DNA from: Gongronella butleri
Lineage: Eukaryota; Mucoromycota; Mucoromycetes; Mucorales; Cunninghamellaceae
NCBI GenBank assembly: GCA_025201375.1
Contig: JAIWZP010000015.1
Span: 434,001 to 498,000 of the forward strand
Direction of reading: 5' to 3'
DNA length: 64,000 nucleotides
Position 1 is the first letter of the stretch. Each line of letters begins with the position of its first letter. The notes beneath the pieces are model-generated. The model was not told the DNA's origin, ran no database searches, and saw only the letters and a program-made list of their open reading frames with translations. Below are positions 10,501-22,472 of the stretch, one piece after another. The position numbers and the translations under genes are program-made.

Positions 10501-11151
10501 CTTAGCGTCTTTGTCTGACGAATCGTCGACAGAATCGCGGTGGTAGTCAAATCTCAGAAGGGGCAAATCGTCAGGAAGTGCTTTTTTCTTCTTTTTTTCA
10601 TTTGACTTATTATTTGACTCGTCGCCGCCCAAGGTCTCAAGAACTTCATCCTGGAACTTGATTTCAGCACGCCATTTAGCTATGGCGCGCTCACAGCGAG
10701 CAACTTCCTCTTGGTCGCCATTGCGGACAGCCGAGGTGCGTTGCGTGGCGGCATACGTAAAACACGCCAAAGCGCGTTCACGTTGGCTTTTTGCCGCGCG
10801 ACGAGTGTCCTCAATGGACGAGGGTGGCAGCACCACATCGCCATCCATGGGAAAATCCCATGTTGAGGAAGAAATTGGGCCTGCTGCTGCCGAGTTACCT
10901 TCAATCCCTTGATGGGAGGCCTCGGTCATTACAGTGTCCTCAATGGCGCCCACAAGGGGTGCCAAGGAAGACGACGGCAAAGGAAGAGGTACCACTCGAT
11001 CGCTAAGCGAGAGGGTAGAAAGGCTATCCATGGAATTGGATGCTAAAGCAGATGGGCTACTGCCCAAATCCGCTGATGATGTTGCAGATGGAGTGTCCAC
11101 AACAGACGTGGGTGCCGATGACACGACCGATTGCGAGAGGGAGGACGACAT
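7498..11151 (-). CDS. gag-pol N-terminal part: gag, protease, RT, RNase H
   Basis: 1217 codons from ATG at 11151. Gag core lies at about residues 200-400, followed by a Gln/Asn-rich stretch and a C2HC-type cluster (CDWC ... HFRSC near 520), not the usual CCHC knuckle. The protease motif is VDCGANRSMIS near 640: DCG in place of the common DSG/DTG. Reverse transcriptase spans about 800-1000, with FIDD in place of YxDD near 960. RNase H follows (VACDASKTGIG, then FSDHRAL). Gag and pol share one frame, so no gag-pol shift is needed. The frame ends at 7498 while homologous coding continues one phase away from about 7540. Confidence 0.9.
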   Translation of the reverse strand: MSSSLSQSVVSSAPTSVVDTPSATSSADLGSSPSALASNSMDSLSTLSLSDRVVPLPLPSSSLAPLVGAIEDTVMTEASHQGIEGNSAAAGPISSSTWDFPMDGDVVLPPSSIEDTRRAAKSQRERALACFTYAATQRTSAVRNGDQEEVARCERAIAKWRAEIKFQDEVLETLGGDESNNKSNEKKKKKALPDDLPLLRFDYHRDSVDDSSDKDAKLDRKGRPITNFYEDVEAYLQALTPVMARAGIALDDAWDQVIEAALTRAQLSQWRVAIQGVDTSAWKWRANVEPLLIKLFDGASRALHYSQLLQAMRLKKGRSIVDYMEHYYELARKAGTESANQAGHQAITTLIANRATHSMFIGEFARTADPPLSQLVTFARDLQKSAHYQLFFLHDGPPPTKGAASASGNGVQQQQQQVSQQSSGQGRKSDRHKRGNRNQQRNGQHSANANAHQQPNNQGYNGNAQQQRNNNNNHRGNQQQQQRGPYNGGQRTNYNNGNGGHIIVSQAQVSDQGTSKGPQFCDWCMQPFPMAAGYDRRRHFRSCPRRPETHNNRAVDNRMSNAVAQVNPAISSPLPTQAYIDAHMDTTSGKSPENNEKIVSRLLIHMMEAKINDGTRNFSLGVSFFTAVTIQDDDIFAFVDCGANRSMISPEYADFLQIKLFPPAPGLINTAIEGVTRPRLGSTGPLKITHGDFTIKHSLELLKMPNGIKVSIGTDIWHKLGLGLYGLLPFHKNKKTNTPNPEAGDDQLPTAGESPVGTEKERAAMMARIQPIVDANQAIPPGSFCNVKGAVVPLPTPEGKYAYRRQYPIPAALIPIVEKQVQKWLDTGAIRRLNHPGNVWNSPLLVVPKKNMFGQTIGHRTCLDIRGVNALIPDDFFEIPTTKSIFLRLASASIFSTLDLAEAFSAFKIADEDQIKTSFTFGMHQYSFISCPYGVKPISNRYQRALSNLLHGLPFVLNFIDDLIIFSNSLEEHTRHVCQVIQLLTSANLRLNPAKCFIAHASVRLLGFVVSGQGTRIDPAKLVNLSQWPKLRTGKDIMRFCGFVNFFRDYVPDIATIMHPLDQLRSKGRIEHLWTVEHTRAFEKLKFLLVSAPLLSHPDFSRPFFVACDASKTGIGACLYQLDPKDESRHLYISFVARSLSKSERNYSTTKRETLSVVFALRKFRVYLWGQSATFTVFSDHRALQYMHSQAEVNAIMANWLDILLDTIFVSCTCQAS

Positions 11152-11503
11152 TACAAGAGGGGAAATGGTGTCCTGAGCGGAGTGAAAATTTTTTCACTTT
11201 GGTGAATCGACCAAGATTACTGGTGAATGAACAAAAAGAGCGCGTCGCGATGCGAACCGAAGCAAAAATCAAGACGTGGTTGGTTGATTCAATGGCGGAC
11301 TGACGTGTTGAGATGAGTCAGGTCGATATTGGTGTGGGAATCGATGCAATGATACCCAAAAAAAAGATGTTTTGCTGTGTATGTAGTAAAAGTGCTGTTT
11401 GTCGACGTACAGAGCGATTGACGTGCGACAGTGATCGAATGTGGGTGTGTAGGGGAAGAGTGTGTATAAAAGAAGAGATGGACGTAGAACTTATCAAAAA
11501 AAA

Positions 11504-11734
11504 TGTGAATGAGAAAGGACAAATGATAGGACTAAAGGTAGCTTTTTATGTCAAAAGTGAGAGAGGGAGAAAAGAAAGGGAAAATAGAGGGGAAAGAGAC
11601 GTTTAAATAGGCTATGGAAATAGGCTATGAGGCGAATTAGATGTCAGGCATCACACGTCAGAGCGTGTGTGCAACTGAGCTTAAATGCAGGTCTGATCTG
11701 CTGCGCATCATCCAGATCAATGCCAAATTTGACA
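11504..11734 (-). repeat. 5' LTR of the Ty3/Gypsy element
   Basis: 231 bp, near-identical to 5043-5273. Directly inside it on the element strand comes TTTTTTTTGATAAGTTCTAC, which lacks the usual TGG start of a tRNA 3'-end primer site, so the priming tRNA is not evident. Confidence 0.92.
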
Positions 11735-12107
11735 CGACTGAGGATTCTTGATTCGCCAATGCGGATAGGGCGCGCACTTGCAGGGTCGCAGCGCACGTTT
11801 TGCTTGCGCATTTCGCTGCTTCGCTTTTGTTTTCCTTTTTTTCAATTTTGCCGCCAATACCGCGCCTTGTACGCCATTGGCTAGGTTATAGTTGGGATGC
11901 ACGTGTTTCTTGGCTGTACTAACTAGTGCTTGATTGTGTGCATTTTTTTTCCGCCATTGCCACGCCACAGCGCGTCAATGGCTTCGAGCGCGTTGGCTAG
12001 TGCGTCTTTTTGGCGCGCTTGCTTCTGGGCTTGAGCTGGACCGTGACAATACGTAACAACCGCATAATACGCCAAGACAAGAAATTTATGCCTAAATTAC
12101 AGTATAC
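11735..12107. other. Intergenic, no gene seen
   Basis: No supported coding or RNA gene. A short minus-strand frame (11717-11968) overlaps the LTR edge and is not convincing. Confidence 0.5.
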
Positions 12108-12133
12108 TGTACAGTACTGTACGGTACTGTACA
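12108..12133. repeat. GTACAGTACT palindromic run
   Basis: Alternating CTGTACAGTACTGTACGGTA, palindromic in several registers; a related run of AGTAC units lies at about 12530-12560. Confidence 0.6.
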
Positions 12134-12172
12134 CACTTGCGGGGGGTTTGTAAGTTGAATACAGCAAATTAA

Positions 12173-12430
12173 ATTGAATCGAATTCAATCAATTCAATTC
12201 TACAATTCAATTCTACAATTCAATTTGATTCCATTAGATTCGATTCAATTCAGAATTCAGTTCAGTTCAATTCAATTCAATTCAATTCAATTCAATTCAA
12301 TTCAATTCAATTCAATTCATAATATGATACACAGAAATGAGCGAAATGAAATAAACTGAATTGAAGTGAATTACAGTATTATTGAATTGAATTTGACAGA
12401 TAAAAATTCAATTCAAATGAAATGAATCGA
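12173..12430. repeat. ATTCA/TTCAA microsatellite
   Basis: Degenerate pentanucleotide TTCAA repeats, with an almost perfect core at about 12262-12318, then decaying ATTGAATTGAA. Any open frame here is repeat-derived. Confidence 0.9.
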
Positions 12431-13481
12431 ATTGATGATGACTTTGATGAGTGAGTTGAGCGGCCCATTGATGAGAAACAATCCTACTCACCATGAGCCT
12501 CCTCACCTTCTTGATGTTCATCCTTTCTACAGTACAGTACAGTACAGTACTTACTGTACCAGCCAAGTAGTACAGTATGATATTGTTGTTTTACTGTATG
12601 ATATCAAAAAGATGTAACGACGTATCATTACGTAAACCGGTAAACGGATAAAAATCGCTCAAGCAGTAAATTTTGATGGGTTTCCGCGCTTTATTTTATC
12701 ATCTAGTGCAGATACAGTATTTGGGTTCTATGATACTGCATGTGAGCGAGCAGCGAGTTCATGGTTTTTTTTTACAGATAGAGTCGTGCCGTGTAATGGA
12801 ATACATACGTACGTAATCACAAATTTGATCTTTCTTGTGATACATGTCTAAAACAAACTCGTTTTGTGGGAATTGCATATTGCACTGCGTTTTTGCAAGC
12901 TGAGAAATGGCATATCATGATGTTGCGTCCTGTAGGTTGCTTTGAAAACAATTGTCAAGTTGTTGTGGCACGAAAAAGCAAAAAATTGGGTGTCTTTGAC
13001 ACAGAACCTACAGTACCAGTGTCTATTCTAAGCATTGCAGAGCACCGATGTTGGCGGCCAAATGGCAGCTGAACATCCGCTCCTTTAAATTGCTGTGCAC
13101 AGCCGAGAAGATTGTCTAGTAAGAAAGGCACGAAAAACGCGAAAAAATTGTTTCTTTTTTGATCAACTTTTTGTATTGTTGGCGCCATGGTGAGGACAAT
13201 GGAAATTATACGAAATGATGTGTTCGATGCGCCTACTGTAGTTTTAAAATGTTCGGCTGACTGAAAGCAAGAAAAAAGTACAAATTGGATAATGCTTGTT
13301 CGCTTTTGCTAGTGATGTGGGTCGGAGCACGTGAGGGTGTCTCTCCCTTTTTTTTTTTTTAGGTCCGAACAATCAAAAGCGCGCGCGGAAAACACTCTTG
13401 CCGTCTTGCGGGGTTTCTCGATTCTCTCTTTTGTCTTCGTTTTTCTTCTTTTCACTTTCTTTGTTGTGAGGGTGCACGTAC
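12431..13481. other. Intergenic, no gene seen
   Basis: A+T-rich; CAGTAC runs near 12530-12560 and a T run at about 13350-13361. A pyrimidine-rich tract just before 13480 probably belongs to the promoter or leader of the next gene. Confidence 0.5.
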
Positions 13482-15445
13482 ATGACAGTTATTAATCACT
13501 TTGTCGACAAGGTAAAGTAAGCCATTGGAAGGGACCACGCGTCTATGCACGCGGCATTGACCGGTCATGTTGCGATTTCCCCATGTGTTTAGGACGGCAC
13601 GCTCAAACTCACGCTGGACACGGGCCAAATATGCACGGTGCCGCAGGTGCTTGCCACAAGAGCCACAGAGCTGCACACATATATCCACAACCACATGGAC
13701 TCGACGCACATTGAAGCGAAAAAGCACAGCGCGGCGCCCATTAACATGATTTTCTCGGAATACGTGGAAGTCGGCCACGGTAAAAAAAAAAAAAAAAAAA
13801 AAAGCAAACGCGCGGGGCATTGGTAACAGTCGGCTCACGCCCATCGCTCGTCCCGTTTAGTGGAGGCCGCCATTGAGCTGATCAGCCTTGCCATCAGCTC
13901 GTACCAGCAGCCATCGACGTAAGACATGCACAAAAATGTGGCACGTTATGTGCATCAGACGCGTTTCGGCGCGATGGCTGATCTTTTTTTCATTTTCATT
14001 TGTCAATTCGCAGCCAGGTGATCCTGATTCTGACGGACTTGCTCTTGAAGCGCGTCAAAGTGACGAGCCGGCGGCACCGTAAGCAACTTGCACGCGAAAA
14101 GGCGCTGGTGCACCAGGTGCTGATCCGCACGCTGCAACGGTTTGGCCCGCGATCGCTGTCGTGTCTGTGGGCCATGTTTGGCGCGTACCAGCAGTCGACC
14201 TTTGACGCTGTCGACGCCGCCGCCGCCAAAAAGAAGCGCGGCCGGCCAAAAAAGGCGCCCGCGCCGCCGCCCACGGCCATGGTCATCACCATTGACGAGG
14301 ACACTGATGAGGAGGACGAGCAGGAGGACGAGGTCGACTGGGATGTCGATTATGGCAAGCGGCTGTCGCGGTTTGTCGACTTTAAACACATGGCACAGCT
14401 TTGTCTCGAGGTGAAAAACACCAAGCTGTCGCTGAGCGAATGGGTAAGCCTCGAAAAGATGCCGGAAGCACCTACAAAACACGCGCTTTATTGGCTGACG
14501 CCGCGACGCGACGCGTCTTTTTTTTTGTATCTGCCTTGTTTTCCCCTTCTTTCTTACTTTTTTAGGGCAAGCGTCTTCTCTTTGATGTCATGATGAAGCT
14601 GCTGGTGATGGACATGCGACTAAAGCAAAACAAATTGGCGGACAGCATGTTTCTGGCCTCGATCGCCACAGACAGCCTCGGTTTGCGCACACGATTCGAG
14701 CCTTACCTTGCCATGATCGTCGAGGCATTTTCATCGACCGATGCCCAGCATCCCGCCATCCACACGGAAAATGTCGACTATGCAACGCAAATTCTGAACA
14801 TGGTACTTTTTTTTTTTTTTTTTTAAAAAAAAAAGGCAAAAAAAAAAAAAGATTTCTGACGCATCGGATTTTTTCTTTCTCTGGATATGCAACTAGCTCA
14901 TCACATTGGCGCTGTCTGGCAACGAATTGGTGCGTGGGACGTACTTGTTGGAACAGACGTACCAGGCATTCATGGCGGTGGACGATATGGAGGTGCTTCA
15001 GCAGCTGCTGCGGGCCGTGCAGTATCCTTTGTTCATTTTACAGCTTTGCGACATGTTTCTGCTGGACGAGAAGCATTGCAATGCCGAATCGTACAAGCGT
15101 GTGAGGCTGCCGCGCGGCAGGATGACGGCCGCGGTGCTGCAAGACCACGTGTTCAAGATCGAGGCGCGGCCATTGTCCGCCTACAATGTCTGGCGGCTGT
15201 GTATCATGGTGTCATGGCTCTGGCGCGCGTTCATGCAGCAGACGTCGTTGCGCATCGACCTTGCACACACTGCGTCGCAGGTCGTCAACATTCGCCCGCC
15301 AAAACCAGCCATTGCTGCGCAATCCCTCATCGACTGGAAGCAACATCTCTCAAACCAATTGCATCGCGCATCGTCTGACCATAAACACGTCTGGGTCGAG
15401 CGTATTGACCAAGTTGTCGACGCCATGGTCGCCACCATTGAATGA
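13482..15445 (+). CDS. Unidentified protein with AT-hook (496 aa)
   Basis: Six exons: 13482-13511, 13593-13779, 13861-13918, 14014-14443, 14566-14802, 14897-15445; all junctions are GT-AG and the total is an exact codon number. About residues 165-180 hold KKKRGRPKKAP, an AT-hook-like DNA-binding motif with the GRP core, followed by an acidic block (EDTDEEDEQEDEVDWD). The rest looks helical with Leu-rich stretches (LVMDMRLKQNKL, YLLEQTYQAF). Intron 2 opens with GT followed by an A run of about 20. The AT-hook plus acidic block suggests a nuclear, chromatin-linked role, but I recognise no family. The start is the first ATG of the chain and follows a pyrimidine-rich leader. Confidence 0.78.
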
Positions 15446-16365
15446 AAATCAAAATGGAGCCATTGCCTCACTCATCATATACCCGGTTCATCCCCTCCCC
15501 GCGTTCTTTTCATCACCTCTTGCGTACTTGTTCCTTTCCCCACCTCCTTTTTTTTTTTTTTTCTGCCCACTAGTCTCATTGTACATGTACCCTCCTCCCC
15601 CCAAGTTTCAAGCCCGCATCCAAAAAAGCAATAAAGCCGAGGATTTGCATGAACCCCGAGTGGAGAAAGTGGTCGCAGCACTCGGCGCATGACACGGTGT
15701 GCTGCATCCCCCACGTGGATAGGCGGGAGCGATTATCAGTGCGATAATAAAAGCGAGACAGAAAGAAATATGTCAATGCATTTGTCATCTGGCGCTATTT
15801 GTCACCCCGTGGCTGCCCAATTGATTCTTTTCTCTATTTGTTCAATTGATTGTGGGTGATCCTCAACTACGTCACGAATTTTCCAATGTGGGGTGATCCT
15901 GCTGGCATCGCAGCATGACCATTTGTGCTCTTTATTCGGTTTTTTTCTTTTTCTGTGCCGCTTTTGTTGGGGACTGATCAAGCGTAGATAATGGAACGAT
16001 CAAGGGCGATACACACGCAGGGTCTTTTCGCCACATGGCCAATCAGCTGCCGTGGATTAGAGCCCAGCGGGGCGCGTAAAGTGCAAATCCAAGCAAAAAC
16101 AAAGAAAAAAAAAAAAGAGTCACCTCATGTAAAGAAAGACGCACGATAGAACGTGGGGAAAAATAAAAAAAAAGTAGCGTGCGCACGCCATCCGACAACC
16201 GTGGCCCATGCAAAAAATGCAACCTGGTTTGTTGTTGTTGGCCAAAAAGGGCGCACAGCAAGGGGGGTTGCGCAAAAAAGGTACGTGACTCTATCAACGG
16301 GGGATCCTGTCACCCTGTTTTTATTTTTTTAGTTGGCTGCTTTTCAATTTCCCACACAGGGCAGC
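15446..16365. other. Intergenic region upstream of GAPDH
   Basis: Holds T-rich 3' flanking sequence of the AT-hook gene and the promoter region of GAPDH. No supported gene; short frames around 15475-15790 lack splice or motif support. Confidence 0.5.
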
Positions 16366-16373
16366 TATAAAAA
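16366..16373 (+). promoter_or_regulatory. TATA box of GAPDH
   Basis: TATAAAAA lies 92 bp upstream of the GAPDH ATG and is followed by a C/T-rich leader with a long T run, as is common for highly expressed fungal genes. Confidence 0.65.
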
Positions 16374-16464
16374 GAGAACCCCCAACGGGGACCGCGGACG
16401 TTCCTTTTCTTTTCTTTTTTTTTTTTTTTCTCTCAACTCTTCACACACACACATTCTATACACC

Positions 16465-17980
<1,516 letters not shown>

Positions 17981-19339
17981 GGCGCTTGATCCCCTCTGTA
18001 TATGATCAATCAAATTATCCCTCTTTTAGCTGTACAAAAAACACATATCATCCCCAATTAAAAACATCCTTGTTGTCCCAATTCATTCTTGTGTGTCTTT
18101 TACATGCTTTGCAGCGTCTTGACCCACGATGGTTCCGTGGATCCAGCGCCAATTCCGTGTTTTCTTACTTTTTCGTGATCTGTCAAATTGAGGGCGTGCG
18201 AATTAGGCGCGAATTCACGTGCGGCCAACGCGGTTCCGAAACGTTCCTTCCATGCCGTAAAGCTCCGCGGGTCTAAAAAAAAAAGTGGAGAGACGCGGGG
18301 TAAAAGCTGCGGGCGTGCCATTTGCGGCCATTTGCGGCCCATGGCACGGCCGCCCCGGGATTTTCCATGAACCTGACCGCCGCGACATTCTCACTTGGCC
18401 TTTTGAGAACAACATGGAAAGGGGGCCCCTTGCAAAACAAAAAAAATAAGGACGGAGTCCATGAGTTTTTGTCATGTCAAAATGCCACGATCCTTTTTAG
18501 GCCGCGCATCGACGACCAATGGTCAAACACACCGATTTGCACGCGGCTCGCCGGCCCGTAGAACCTTTCCGTGGATCATGGCAACGCCATTTGCAATGCG
18601 CTTATAGCCGCCGTGCTGTTCAATGGCTGTTTACGACGCGTTCAAAAGCTGGATCTTGCTTTTAGGACCCAGACCCTGCTTTTCCACGCCCCAGCGATGC
18701 TCACGGATGCGAAAAAAATGTGTCACGACCAAGTGACTCTCGGAAGGCGCGTTTGCCGCATCAGGCACGGCCAAAATCGATCTGTTTCCCTCCCCCTTGT
18801 CAAATCTAAAAATTCATGCCTGATGGCTGCCTCGATCCACGATTGTTGCCCTTATTCACATCACTCACCGGACCTAAAAAAGCTTGTGTTTCATAACCTA
18901 GGCTGCAAAATCGTCCCGAAACAGCAAAAGTAGATGAACAATGCTCTAAACACGACGAGTTTTCTCGGGATCCAACTAGGTTAAGCATCATTTAATGCAC
19001 GGCATGCGCCTAACGAGGCTAAAGTATAGGCGGTGACATTGGCGGCCTCTCAGCTCAAGTGATAACGAAGAAAAGCGCATCAAATTGGCCAAATCAAGCA
19101 AATTCGCGTTTGCTGGCGTTACATTATCATCATTCGACCTCTTCCAAATTTGAACCTGTTGCTCTTCATGTGCATTAAAAGATTAGTATGGTTTTGAGAT
19201 CATTTGAATAAGTTGTCCAGGAGAAATTCAATAAAAGGTCAATTTTAACCGTAAACAGTTGTAACTCACGCGTCAGTCACTGTGGAGCATCAAAACGCAT
19301 CCCAGCATGAAATGATGAGTTAGAAAATAAGTGGGACTC
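17981..19339. other. Intergenic, no gene seen
   Basis: 3' flank of GAPDH followed by sequence without supported genes; several short frames on both strands have no motif or splice support. Homology-free as far as I can tell until the interspersed repeat begins near 19340. Confidence 0.5.
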
Positions 19340-20140
19340 AATTTGCAGACCATCACTAAACATCGGGATGCGCAATCCGCAAATCAATATTTTAGCCGTA
19401 GCGAGCTCTCAAACCAAATCGAAAAAAAGATGTCTTCAAAATTGTGTCAAACTTACTCACTAGAAGCATCTCGTGGAGAAACCACGAAAAGGACCAAAAA
19501 AGAGCGTGGTCCAATGGTGCGTTGACGAGCAATGAGCAATTTTAGATTTTATTTCAAAGGCGAATGGCACTTGAAGAACGCGCCCATAGAGCCGTACCGG
19601 CGCGTCCATTGGCAAAGGACACCCCCGGGGCATGGATGATATGGAACAGACGCGTGGCACTCGACGTTTGACACGCTTTATCACGCGGTCCAAGTTGACC
19701 CGCAAACGGGCCGTTCGCGTCAAATCTGCCCGGAGATCGTTTTTTCCATTGATCATCGAGACCCACATACGCGCCAGACTGTGTTCTTTCTTGTGGTCCG
19801 CGTTTCGAGGATCTGCGGCCAGTTTTCGTCGAGTTCGCCTTGTAGAGAAAATAAAAACCAAATTGCGTTTTACGCGAAAACTAGTCAATGGACCCCAGGT
19901 TTTTCTTTCGTTCTTGTCCGTGAATGAGGGTCGCGCACCTTAAGGTTGAATGGCGTGGCAATCTGAGGACCTAAATTTGACACTTTTCAAATCCTCGACT
20001 GTACCCCTTGCCAAAATCGCGATTTTCAAAATTCACCCTTGCGCATCATCTCGTGGCCGCAGTCACCCGGGGTCAGGCTCATTCGAACGAGGAGACTTGG
20101 AATCGTCGATGCCAATGTGCCAGTGTACTTCTTGGTTGAA
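19340..20140 (+). repeat. Interspersed repeat R, copy 1
   Basis: Shares ordered blocks with copies near 33464-34200, 39040-39640 and (reverse) 59460-60010. Blocks include CCGCAAATCA, GACGAGCTCTCAAATC-like, GACGAGCAATG...TTTTAGA, GACGCGTG(T/G)CACTCGACG, a TTTTACGCGAAAACTAGTCA-like block, and CAAATCCTCGACTGTACCC. Diverged, no open frame across it, ends not well defined. Confidence 0.65.
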
Positions 20141-20457
20141 AATTCATGGACAAACATATGACAAAACAACAAAAACGCACTAATTACGATTTTCTCGACA
20201 ACCAAAGAATCAATCTCTGTTTTTATTGCGTAGCGCGTGAGTATAGCCATAGAAATACAAAACACCAGCACTGAGTTGGATACAAAAATCTGGTCAAATC
20301 GTTGCATTTTTTAGGCGCGCAGGCAAACCCGGAGTTTGAAAAATAAAAAACAGCAACTGGGAGCGCGTCTCCTCCTTGCAGCCGCTAAAACTTCTCTTTC
20401 TTCCCCTTTTTTTTCTTTCCCCTGCGCCACTCCTTTCACGCTTTACACGCTGCTACG

Positions 20458-21887
20458 ATGGGCGACCGCCACCGACATCCCAATAAAAGGCCGCGCATTG
20501 ACGACGACAGCATGGAGAGTTTCCCAGACAGCTTCAGCATGCTGCATGGCCAAGGATTCCCACCTGTAAAGCGCTTCCCAGCCCGCTTGTTTTGCTGCTG
20601 TTTGTGGCTGTTTATGCTCATTCTTTCTTTTTAGCCCATCAATCTCGAGCCCATTGACCGCGATGCCGATGTCAAGAGCATGATGGACAACCTGCGAGGG
20701 TCCAGAGCGCTGCTTTCAGCCTCTGTCAAGACGGTAAGCCGCTTTTATAGTATGCCAAAAAGAGCAGCTCTAATGCCTCTCCCCCCTTTTTTTTGCAGCT
20801 CTCAGGCACGGTGAGCACGCTGCAAGCGGCCATGCCGAATCTACCACGTTTGATAGCAGCCACAAAGCTGACACGCGTAAGAAAGACGGTCCAATTGGGC
20901 GAGCGCGAGGCCCATTTGCTCACGGCACGACCTTTTTATTTTTATTTTTGGTCAGACACACGAGCTGATGACCGAACAGGATATTGCCGACGCGCGTGTT
21001 GCCGTTGCCAGAGAGGGGCAGCCGCAATTGGACCTTCTTCTCGATCGCGCAAGCGAGCTGATCAACCATCTCGGCGCGACTGTCCGCGGTATGGAGCAAA
21101 AGGTAAGATATCCGCCCAGAAAAATAAGGCGTGCACCTTGACGGGTCCCTCTGTTTTTCTTCTTTGTTAGGTGGAGATCCAGGACAAGGTGCTCCAGAAC
21201 CAAAAGCACGCGCAGATGCTGCACCAGCAGGTGCAAACATCCATGACCAAGGAAGATCAGCTCAAAATCCAGGAAATGCAGAAACGCGTCAAGCGCTACC
21301 AGCTGCGCCAGGAGACACTGCAGCGGGACAGCACCGATTACGACCTCAAGATCATGGATTTAGTAAAAAAAAAAAAAAAAAAAAAAAGAAAAGGCGAAAA
21401 TTCACGTGCGGCGCGTTTCTGACGTAATTTGTTATTTTTTTGTAGGAATCCGAGCTTGCGTCGCTTGACCAGCAGATGGAAACCCTGGCCAAGCCGACTG
21501 CTGCGGCGTCGCCATCAGCCAGACGCGATACAACACAGCAACAGCGCGACGAGGAGCATCTGACGCAAGAGCTGGAGGCGCTCACAAAGCAATTGCAAGA
21601 AAAGCAGGCCGCACATGCTGCACGCGCAGCGCGCGCCGCTGCGGCCGCAGCCAAGGCCGCCAATGATACCATGGACGTCGATCACCCCGTCCTCACCGCA
21701 GGTAAAAAAAAATACACACCAAATTTGTCTTTTTCATGCGCTAATGGCCTCTTTTTTCTCTATCTAGATGAAGGCTTGACTCAACTTCACGCCATCCAGC
21801 GCCTCTTAACTCATCTACAAAGCGCGTCCGCTGGTGATGGTAAAAGGATCAAAGCGCGTGTCACTCGTGAAATAGACATTCATCTTT

Positions 21888-21964
<77 letters not shown>

Positions 21965-22361
21965 AAAGCACAATCGCTGCTGACGGTGGGCGAGGTACAA
22001 AAATATTTGCAGGCCATTGAGCGAGACCAGGTGCGGTTTGCGCATCCATTGCGCGCCGAAGAAGCGGCTGATCGGAATACAAAGTTGCTAAAGACGTATT
22101 GCCGCACACTGCTAACCAAGAACAAGGCGGGCTTTGTCGCCGAGCGACTCATTGACGCCCTCTTCACAAAGGACGGCTACGTGGCCATGAGCCGCGACCA
22201 ATTAATGCAGGTAAATGGGAAAAAGAACGAAAAAAGACGCCTTTTTTCTTATTTTTCTTGACTTTTTTTTTATTTCTTTCCAGACGATGCCGTCCTCAAG
22301 ACAAAAGGACATTGCGCAGGCCATTTTTGACCGCTACTCGTTCTTCTCCAAATTGAAATAA
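20458..22361 (+). CDS. Unidentified coiled-coil protein (423 aa)
   Basis: Nine exons: 20458-20565, 20635-20733, 20799-20876, 20956-21102, 21171-21362, 21446-21701, 21768-21839, 21969-22210, 22284-22361; frame is kept throughout. The N-terminus has a basic NKRPRID patch that could be a nuclear signal. About residues 95-260 form long heptad-like helices (KVLQNQKHAQMLHQQ; QEMQKRVKRYQLRQETLQ; LTQELEALTKQLQEKQ), then an Ala-rich stretch. The C-terminal 110 residues look globular (YLQAIERDQVRF; AERLIDALFTKDGY) and end FFSKLK. Intron 5 opens with GT and an A run; intron 7 ends in a long CT microsatellite. The coiled coil suggests a subunit of a complex, but no family is recognised. Confidence 0.8.
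21892..21960 (+). repeat. (CT)n microsatellite inside intron 7
   Basis: About 34 CT units end 8 bp before the AG at 21967-21968, so the microsatellite itself supplies the polypyrimidine tract of that 3' splice site. Confidence 0.95.
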
Positions 22362-22472
22362 AGCTGCCTTTTTCGGCTGTGCCGCGGCGCGGCATGAATT
22401 TTGCTCTCCCTCTTTCTCGATTTCGCCTTTTTTCTCACCTGTTCTTTCCTGTTTTCGTCTTTTTATTCCCAC

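Larger units (their letters stand above)
5043..11734 (-). mobile_element. Full-length Ty3/Gypsy chromovirus (6.7 kb)
   Basis: Two 231-bp LTRs bracket a gag-pol unit read on the minus strand, order gag - protease - reverse transcriptase - RNase H - integrase - chromodomain, which places it among the chromodomain-bearing Ty3/Gypsy elements. LTRs begin TG and end CA and differ at about one position, indicating a recent insertion. The reading frame breaks once near 7540. The outer flanks (CGCCGG before 5043; CGACTG after 11734) show no target duplication, which is odd for such similar LTRs. The element sits beside the 119-bp tandem repeat. Confidence 0.93.

Noticed and set aside
12174..12359. 61-codon frame rich in Ile, Gln, Phe, Asn, Ser
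   Set aside because: Translation of the TTCAA microsatellite.
15020..15046. Possible 27-bp intron in the last exon of the AT-hook gene
   Set aside because: Far shorter than any other intron here, and the sequence is in frame and open, so it was kept as coding.
21815..22167. Minus-strand frames with long Arg-Glu runs
   Set aside because: Translation of the intronic CT microsatellite.
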